NCBI RefSeq assembly: GCF_017794765.1
Contig: NZ_CP051236.1
Location: forward strand, 2,804,176 to 2,868,175
Source: Nitratireductor sp.
GTDB taxonomy: Bacteria; Pseudomonadota; Alphaproteobacteria; Rhizobiales; Rhizobiaceae
Length of the DNA stretch: 64,000 bases
Reading direction: 5' to 3'
This document shows, piece after piece, positions 59,573 through 64,000 of the stretch (position 1 is the first letter of the stretch; each line of letters opens with the position of its first letter). Under the pieces are notes generated by a model that saw only the letters and a list, made by a program, of their open reading frames with translations, had not been told where the DNA came from and made no database searches. The position numbers and the translations under genes were made by a program.

Positions 59573-61009
59573 TTACTCGCCTTCTTCCTTCTTCTTGGCC
59601 GCAGCCTTCTTCGGAGCGGCTTTCTTCTTCGGAGCAGCCTTCTCCTTTTTTGCCGGCTTTGCCTCGGCCTCGTCTTCGTCGTCCGCCATCAATTCGTCGC
59701 GCGAAACCTTTTCGTCAGTGACGGAGATTTCACCGAGCAGATGGTCTATAACCTTCTCCTCGAACAGCGGCGCACGGATGTTGGCCATCGCCTGCGGGTT
59801 CTGACGATAGAACTCGTAGATTTCCTGCTGCTGATGCGGCGGGTAGCGGCGGATCGATTCGATGAGTGCACGCTGCATCTCTTCATCGCTGACCTTTACC
59901 TCGGCCTTCTCGCCAATCTCCGAAAGTACGAGCCCCAGACGCACGCGACGTTCGGCCAGGCGCTGATACTCTTCGCGCGCCTCGTCCTCGGTCGTGTCCT
60001 CGTCTTCGAAGGTCCGGCCGGCGGCCTCGAGATCGCGGGTCACCTGGTTCCAGATGTTCTCGAACTCGGCTTCCACCAGCTTGGACGGTGCTTCGAACTT
60101 GTAGGCGTCATCCAGTGCATCGAGAATCTGCCGCTTAGCCTTCTGGCGCGTCACCTGGCCGAACTGGTTCTCGAGCTGCCCGCGAACGATCTCACGAAGC
60201 TTGTCGGCAGATTCCAGCCCCAGCTGCTTTGCGGTCTCGTCATTGATCTCCAGCTCGTTCGGTTTGGAGATCTCTTTGACCTTGATATCGAATTCGGCTT
60301 CCTTACCGGCCAGATGCGCAGCCGCATATTCTTCCGGGAAGGTTACCTTGATCGTGGTCTCATCGCCGGCCTTGAGCCCAACAAGCTGCTCTTCGAAACC
60401 AGCGATGAACTGGTTCATGCCGATAACGACTTCGGAATCCTCGGCGGCGCCGCCATCGAAAGGCTCACCATCGATTTTTCCGAGATAGTCGAGCTTGACC
60501 TTGTCGCCTTCGGCCGCCTTGCCCTTCTTCACCTCATAGGTGCGGGCAGAATCGGCAACGCGTCGGACCTGCTCCTCGACTTCTTCGTCCGTCACGTCAT
60601 AAACCTGACGTGTGATCTTGATATCGGAGAAGCTCTTGAGTTCGATCGGCGGGATAACTTCGTAAGACATCGAGAATTCGAAGTCGGCGTTCCCGGACAG
60701 AACCTTTTCGGCTTCCTTCTCGTCCTCGGTCATTGAGATTTCCGGCTGAATGGCCGGCTTCTCGCCGCGGTCCGACAGGATGCTCTGCGTGTCCGCAAGT
60801 ATCTCGTTCACGACCTCAGCCATGAAGGATTTGCCATAGACGCGGCGCAGGTGCTGTGCGGGCACTTTGCCGGGGCGGAACCCCTTGAGGTTGACCTTGC
60901 CCTTAGCGTCATCGAGACGCTGGCTAAGGCGCGCCTCCATGTCCTTTGCAGGAACGACGACCTTAAGTTCGCGCTTGAGCCCTGAGTTGAGAGTTTCGGT
61001 TACCTGCAT
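59573..61009 (-). CDS. tig: Trigger factor
   Basis: The 478-residue ribosome-bound chaperone has the N-terminal ribosome-docking signature GFRPGKVP, a central FKBP-type prolyl isomerase domain (about 150-245, including [17 protein letters not shown]) and a helical C-terminal cradle. The tail beyond about residue 445 is an unusually Lys/Ala-rich low-complexity stretch. It helps nascent proteins fold. The leftward tRNA-Leu lies about 90 bases upstream, so the two could be co-transcribed. Confidence 0.96.
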   Translation of the reverse strand: MQVTETLNSGLKRELKVVVPAKDMEARLSQRLDDAKGKVNLKGFRPGKVPAQHLRRVYGKSFMAEVVNEILADTQSILSDRGEKPAIQPEISMTEDEKEAEKVLSGNADFEFSMSYEVIPPIELKSFSDIKITRQVYDVTDEEVEEQVRRVADSARTYEVKKGKAAEGDKVKLDYLGKIDGEPFDGGAAEDSEVVIGMNQFIAGFEEQLVGLKAGDETTIKVTFPEEYAAAHLAGKEAEFDIKVKEISKPNELEINDETAKQLGLESADKLREIVRGQLENQFGQVTRQKAKRQILDALDDAYKFEAPSKLVEAEFENIWNQVTRDLEAAGRTFEDEDTTEDEAREEYQRLAERRVRLGLVLSEIGEKAEVKVSDEEMQRALIESIRRYPPHQQQEIYEFYRQNPQAMANIRAPLFEEKVIDHLLGEISVTDEKVSRDELMADDEDEAEAKPAKKEKAAPKKKAAPKKAAAKKKEEGE

Positions 61010-61097
61010 CCATCATACCTTTGTATTCGCTTTTGCCGCCGCTTTCACGGCGCCCACCGCTCTTCCTGTCGGGGAATCTTACCGGGAATGGCCCTTC

Positions 61098-61182
61098 TGG
61101 TGCGGGTGGAGGGACTTGAACCCCCACGGCTTGCGCCACAGGAACCTAAATCCTGCGTGTCTACCAATTCCACCACACCCGC
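61098..61182 (-). tRNA. tRNA-Leu (anticodon TAG)
   Basis: The 85-base gene folds with acceptor GCGGGTG/CACCCGC, anticodon stem CAGGA/TCCTG around TTTAGGT (anticodon TAG), a long variable arm typical of leucine tRNAs and a TTCAAGTCC T loop. CCA is encoded at 61100-61098. Confidence 0.96.
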
Positions 61183-61440
61183 TTCGAAAAACCCAAGGAG
61201 CGCCCTAAGCTTCCGAAAGCGCGGGTTCTATATCACCTGCACCTAGTCTATCAAAGCAAAATTGGCAAGATTCAGGGCTTTTTTATGCCTTTCTCCGATC
61301 GGCCGGACATGAACAGGGCGCGCGCTTTTCCGCACTCATTTATAAACCGATTATATCCCGGCCGAACATCGGCCACAACGCAGCCGCAAAAGCGCCATGC
61401 TGCATTGCACAAATCGCATTGCTGTCATGCAACATTGGCA
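61183..61440. other. Non-coding stretch between tRNA-Leu and the DUF1127 promoter
   Basis: This part of a 330-base gap has no supportable gene. It should contain the tRNA-Leu promoter on the minus strand. I see no strong hairpins or repeats in it. Confidence 0.5.
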
Positions 61441-61469
61441 CTTCAAAGCTGAGCGGTAAGGGACTATCT
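61441..61469 (+). promoter_or_regulatory. RpoH-like promoter of the DUF1127/small RNA transcript
   Basis: CTTCAA (61441-61446) and CTATCT (61464-61469) are separated by 17 bases. This is close to the alphaproteobacterial RpoH consensus (CTTG at -35, CYATNT at -10), with a perfect -10 match and one mismatch in the CTTG core. Transcription would start near 61476, about 40 bases before the DUF1127 ATG. Confidence 0.6.
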
Positions 61470-61515
61470 CAGGCTCAACAAACGAACACGGAATTCAAAC
61501 GAAGCGAGCACTGAG

Positions 61516-61656
61516 ATGAACATCATCCGCAATTACCGCAACTGGCGCCGTTACCGTCAGACCGTCACCGAGCTGAGCCGCCTCTCCAATCGTGAGCTGA
61601 ACGATCTGGGCATCTCCCGCGGCGACATCCCCTTCGTGGCGCGCAAGTCCCTCTAA
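61516..61656 (+). CDS. DUF1127 micro-protein (46 residues)
   Basis: A short frame from ATG 61516 to TAA 61654-61656 encodes MNIIRNYRNWRRYRQTVTEL followed by SRLSNRELNDLGISRGDIPF and VARKSL. This is the classic DUF1127 pattern: basic, Tyr/Arg-rich N-terminus and the L-x-x-L-[ST]-[ND]-R-x-L-x-D-[IL]-G-[IL] motif. Such proteins bind RNA or act in phosphate, carbon or stress responses in the few cases studied. In Rhodobacter a DUF1127 gene is co-transcribed with the CcsR small RNAs; the same arrangement is seen here, with the first RNA hairpin 21 bases after the stop. Confidence 0.92.
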   Translation: MNIIRNYRNWRRYRQTVTELSRLSNRELNDLGISRGDIPFVARKSL

Positions 61657-61676
61657 GGGCATTCGAGATTTCGAGT

Positions 61677-61789
61677 TTCGCCAGGGTCACCTCCTCCCGA
61701 TCCTGACGAATATGACCGACAACCTCCTCCTCCCAATTGTCGGTCACCCAAAACAACACCTGCCGGATCTCCTCCCCCGGCAGGTGTTG
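61677..61789 (+). ncRNA. Cuckoo-type (CcsR-like) small RNA, unit 1
   Basis: Three consecutive hairpins each expose a CU-rich loop. Hairpin A (61677-61710) pairs TTCG-CAGG with CCTG-CGAA around CCTCCTCCC. Hairpin B (61714-61745) pairs GACCGAC with GTCGGTC around a loop with CCTCCTCCTCCC. Hairpin C (61754-61789) has a perfect 13-base stem around ATCTCCTCCC. No T run follows, so unit 1 is probably released by processing. The loops are complementary to GGAGG Shine-Dalgarno sequences. A small GAAA-loop hairpin (61802-61817) separates this unit from the next. Confidence 0.85.
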
Positions 61790-61837
61790 AAACGGGCGGC
61801 AGAGCCGGAAACGGCTCGCCACACAGAGTTTTAGAGT

Positions 61838-61953
61838 TTCCTTTGGGGTTATCCTCCTCCCAATCCCGAAGGAACCGACCGGCAACCTCCTCCTCCCAAT
61901 TGCCGGTCATCCCAAAACGACACCCGCCGAACCTCCTCCCTCGGCGGGTGTTG
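61838..61953 (+). ncRNA. Cuckoo-type (CcsR-like) small RNA, unit 2
   Basis: This unit repeats the plan of unit 1. Hairpin A (61838-61874) pairs TTCCTT with AAGGAA around CCTCCTCCC. Hairpin B (61877-61908) pairs GACCGGC with GCCGGTC. Hairpin C (61918-61953) pairs ACACCCGCCGA with its complement around ACCTCCTCCC. Stem sequences differ from unit 1 with compensating changes, for example GACCGAC/GTCGGTC against GACCGGC/GCCGGTC, while the loops are unchanged. That is strong evidence for conserved RNA structure. Confidence 0.85.
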
Positions 61954-62007
61954 TTTCCGGGCAGAAGCCTCCTATATGGGGCCTGTCAGGATTTGAGTTT
62001 CATAGAT

Positions 62008-62131
62008 TTCGCTTGGGTTACCTCCTCCCAACCCTGGCGAATAGACCGGCAACCTCCTCCTCCCAAAATTGCCGGTCATCCCATAACGACATCCGCCGAA
62101 CCTCCTCCCTCGGCGGGTGTCGTTTTTTTTT
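62008..62131 (+). ncRNA. Cuckoo-type (CcsR-like) small RNA, unit 3 with terminator
   Basis: Hairpin A (62008-62041) pairs TTCGC and GGGT with ACCC and GCGAA around ACCTCCTCCC. Hairpin B (62044-62077) pairs GACCGGC with GCCGGTC. Hairpin C (62087-62122) has a 13-base stem around ACCTCCTCCC and is followed by nine T residues (62123-62131), making it the rho-independent terminator of the whole DUF1127-RNA transcript. Units 1 and 2 lack such a T run. Confidence 0.87.
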
Positions 62132-62137
62132 CGTCCC

Positions 62138-62710
62138 TCAGCGTTCCCCGCGCACACCGCGTTTTTTCCATTCGGTCAGTCTCATGATGTCCGGCGTGCC
62201 TCCGGCCGGCTCAAACCAGCTATCCACCGCCCAATCCTCACCGCTCTTCGTTCGAAGCACGGCTGTCGCATGCGGGTAACGCACGTCGAGGAAGAATCCG
62301 CGCGCGGAGTTTCGCCGGACTGTGTGATGACGAAGAAGCCCATGCCGCTCCAGATAGCGCAGGAGCGTATGCGTGTTTCGCGACTCGTCGATGCAATCCA
62401 TCTGGCCATAGACATGAGCACCGCCGGGTGCCGATTTCGGATCGTCCCTCACTCCGATAACCCGCGTTGCCAAAGTTTCGAAATAGCGCACCGCCTTTGC
62501 CACGGCTGCCCGTTCAGCTCTCGCAGACGCTTTGCCTGATGCCATGATGGCAATCAGTCTCCGCCTGACCCCGGCGTCGATCGTCATGCTTTTCTTGTAA
62601 AAGCAGCCATAACCGCTGCACACATACAGTCGCTCCGCCTTCGCTCCGCCTGCCCAGAGGAGTGCCAACGCAACGCAAACCGATACAACACGTAAAATTT
62701 CAAGCCCCAT
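62138..62710 (-). CDS. Conserved exported protein of unknown function
   Basis: The 190-residue protein has a signal peptide (about 1-25, ending GGAKAE) and a pair of cysteines soon after (VCSGYGCFYKK), which could form a disulfide, with a further Cys in YGQMDCIDESRNT. The rest contains conserved-looking blocks such as DVRYPHATAV and WAVDSWFEPAGG. I do not recognize a named family, although similar proteins seem common in rhizobia. It converges on the small RNA array, ending 7 bases after the array's terminator T run, and is divergent from trmFO. Confidence 0.75.
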   Translation of the reverse strand: MGLEILRVVSVCVALALLWAGGAKAERLYVCSGYGCFYKKSMTIDAGVRRRLIAIMASGKASARAERAAVAKAVRYFETLATRVIGVRDDPKSAPGGAHVYGQMDCIDESRNTHTLLRYLERHGLLRHHTVRRNSARGFFLDVRYPHATAVLRTKSGEDWAVDSWFEPAGGTPDIMRLTEWKKRGVRGER

Positions 62711-62832
62711 GCACGTAGTTTAAGCTGCGTTTATTCACGAGGGAAGCGCTCCCGACGGCACGCTGCATATTTGGTTAGCGCTCCTCGTCCTATGGCGTTG
62801 CATTCCCCGGCATGGCAGCTTATCTCCTCCCC

Positions 62833-64000
62833 ATGAAACCGATACACATCATTGGCGGCGGTCTTGCCGGTTCAGAAGCTGCCTGGCAGATCGCACAGGC
62901 GGGAATTCCCGCAATTTTGCATGAGATGCGACCGGTGCGCGGCACCGATGCTCACAAGACCGACAGCTTGGCCGAGCTGGTCTGTTCCAATTCCTTCCGT
63001 TCCGATGACGCAGAGACCAATGCGGTCGGCCTGCTCCACGCGGAAATGCGATTGGCGGGTTCGCTCATCATGCGTTCGGGCGACGCCAATCAGGTGCCGG
63101 CCGGCGGTGCGCTTGCAGTGGATCGTGACGGCTTCTCACAAGCCGTTACGGCAGAGCTTGAGGCCCACCCGTTGATCACCATCGAACGCGAAGAGATCAC
63201 CGGCCTACCGCCCGAGGACTGGGACCTGGCAATTATTGCCACGGGTCCCTTGACCGCACCGGCACTTGCAGAAGCGATCTCGCAGGCTACCGGCGCCGAA
63301 TCTCTCGCATTCTTTGACGCCATCGCCCCCATCGTTCATTTCGATTCCATCGATCTGAACGTGGCATGGTTCCAGTCTCGCTATGACAAGGTCGGCCCCG
63401 GCGGTACGGGCAAGGACTACATCAACTGTCCCATGGACAGGGCGCAGTACGAAGCATTCATTCAAGCTTTGCTCGATGGCGGCAAGACCGAATTCAAGGA
63501 GTGGGAAGGCACGCCCTATTTCGACGGCTGCCTCCCGATCGAGGTAATGGCGGAGCGAGGCCCCGAAACGCTCCGTCATGGTCCGATGAAACCTATGGGG
63601 CTGACCAATGCGCATATGCCCGATCAGAAGCCCTACGCGGTGGTCCAACTGCGGCAGGACAATGCGCTGGGCACGCTCTACAATATGGTCGGATTTCAGA
63701 CGAAGCTGAAGTATGGTGAGCAAACTCGCATTTTCCGTATGATCCCTGGTCTGGAAAACGCCGAGTTCGCCCGCCTCGGTGGGCTGCATCGCAACACTTA
63801 TCTGAATTCTCCGACCCTTCTGGACGGCACTTTGCAGCTGAAGAGCCGTCCAGGACTTCGTTTTGCCGGCCAGATCACCGGCTGCGAAGGCTACGTGGAA
63901 AGCGCGTCCATGGGATTGATCGCTGGTCGCTTTGCTGCTGCCGAACGCTTGGGCCGCCCTATTCCCGTGCCACCAGCGACCACCGCTTTCGGTGCCCTGC
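62833..64000 (+). CDS. trmFO: Methylenetetrahydrofolate-tRNA-(uracil-54-C5)-methyltransferase (3' end outside window)
   Basis: The frame is open to the window edge with about 389 residues visible of the usual 450-475. It starts with the FAD-binding motif [40 protein letters not shown] and [15 protein letters not shown] are TrmFO signatures, including the cysteine of the CSNSF block. The enzyme uses methylenetetrahydrofolate and FADH2 to make ribothymidine at position 54 of tRNAs. An in-frame ATG at 62812 could add 7 residues; neither start has a clear ribosome binding site. Confidence 0.94.
   Translation, partial: MKPIHIIGGGLAGSEAAWQIAQAGIPAILHEMRPVRGTDAHKTDSLAELVCSNSFRSDDAETNAVGLLHAEMRLAGSLIMRSGDANQVPAGGALAVDRDGFSQAVTAELEAHPLITIEREEITGLPPEDWDLAIIATGPLTAPALAEAISQATGAESLAFFDAIAPIVHFDSIDLNVAWFQSRYDKVGPGGTGKDYINCPMDRAQYEAFIQALLDGGKTEFKEWEGTPYFDGCLPIEVMAERGPETLRHGPMKPMGLTNAHMPDQKPYAVVQLRQDNALGTLYNMVGFQTKLKYGEQTRIFRMIPGLENAEFARLGGLHRNTYLNSPTLLDGTLQLKSRPGLRFAGQITGCEGYVESASMGLIAGRFAAAERLGRPIPVPPATTAFGAL

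Noticed and set aside
61677..62131. CRISPR-like array, because of regularly spaced similar blocks
   Set aside because: The blocks are about 115 bases long, differ by compensatory stem changes, have no constant repeat with variable spacers, and end in an intrinsic terminator. They are structured RNAs.
62824..62832. A CTCCTCCCC stretch directly before the trmFO ATG as another cuckoo-type loop
   Set aside because: It has no flanking inverted repeat and lies beyond the terminator of the array, so the match is probably chance.

Overview
The window looks like chromosomal DNA of an alphaproteobacterium of the order Hyphomicrobiales (Rhizobiales), most like the Phyllobacteriaceae/Mesorhizobium side. 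This is a judgement from gene content and recalled gene order: divK-pleD-rpmG, phaC/aminotransferase/hom/glpX/recJ, a glycine riboswitch before gcvTHP, DUF1289 plus a TIGR02281 aspartic protease, DUF3572, and a DUF1127 gene followed by cuckoo-type small RNAs. I see no rRNA operon, insertion sequence, prophage or CRISPR array.

Layout. 1-4.8 kb: a truncated glutathione S-transferase, a membrane-anchored nuclease, a membrane histidine kinase, a divergent CobT-like protein, a DUF1289 protein and a membrane aspartic protease. 4.9-13.3 kb: two tandem, related, very large secreted repeat proteins (DUF11/DUF7507-like repeats, SdrD-B-like module, OmpA-like end), the main accessory region. 13.6-19.4 kb: rpmG, pleD, divK, DUF3572, a HAD-like protein, a GNAT gene broken by a stop codon, and dinB behind a perfect SOS box. 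19.5-25.8 kb: dnaE, a HAD phosphatase and the biotin-carrying subunit of an acyl-CoA carboxylase. 26-28.5 kb: the glutathione-dependent formaldehyde oxidation genes frmA and fghA with a yaiI gene between them. 28.7-33.7 kb: an XRE regulator, then a tandem glycine riboswitch controlling gcvT-gcvH-gcvP. 33.9-43.4 kb: parE, DUF2336, MaoC/CoA-lyase pair, flavin reductase/nitroreductase pair, a periplasmic protein of unknown role, thrS, yidD. 43.4-52 kb: an IscU-like scaffold, folE-hisI, a patatin-like hydrolase and the leftward run aminotransferase-hom-glpX-recJ. 52-61 kb: PHB synthase, an M15-like peptidase, tRNA-Glu, a BASS-like transporter, sfsA, map, radC, trigger factor, tRNA-Leu. 61.4-62.1 kb: a DUF1127 micro-gene and an array of three structured RNAs. 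The window ends inside trmFO.

How the genes fit together. Most of the window is housekeeping: replication and repair (dnaE, parE, dinB, recJ, radC), one-carbon and glycine metabolism (gcvTHP, frmA/fghA, folE, trmFO), polymer storage (phaC) and the DivK/PleD cell-cycle relay. The most unusual parts are the cuckoo-type RNA array, where nine predicted hairpins expose CU-rich loops complementary to Shine-Dalgarno sequences behind an RpoH-like promoter; the paired repeat-protein locus with EF-hand-like loops; a CobT-like protein that appears to have lost its catalytic glutamate; and the GNAT gene with a single in-frame stop after a well-formed start site.
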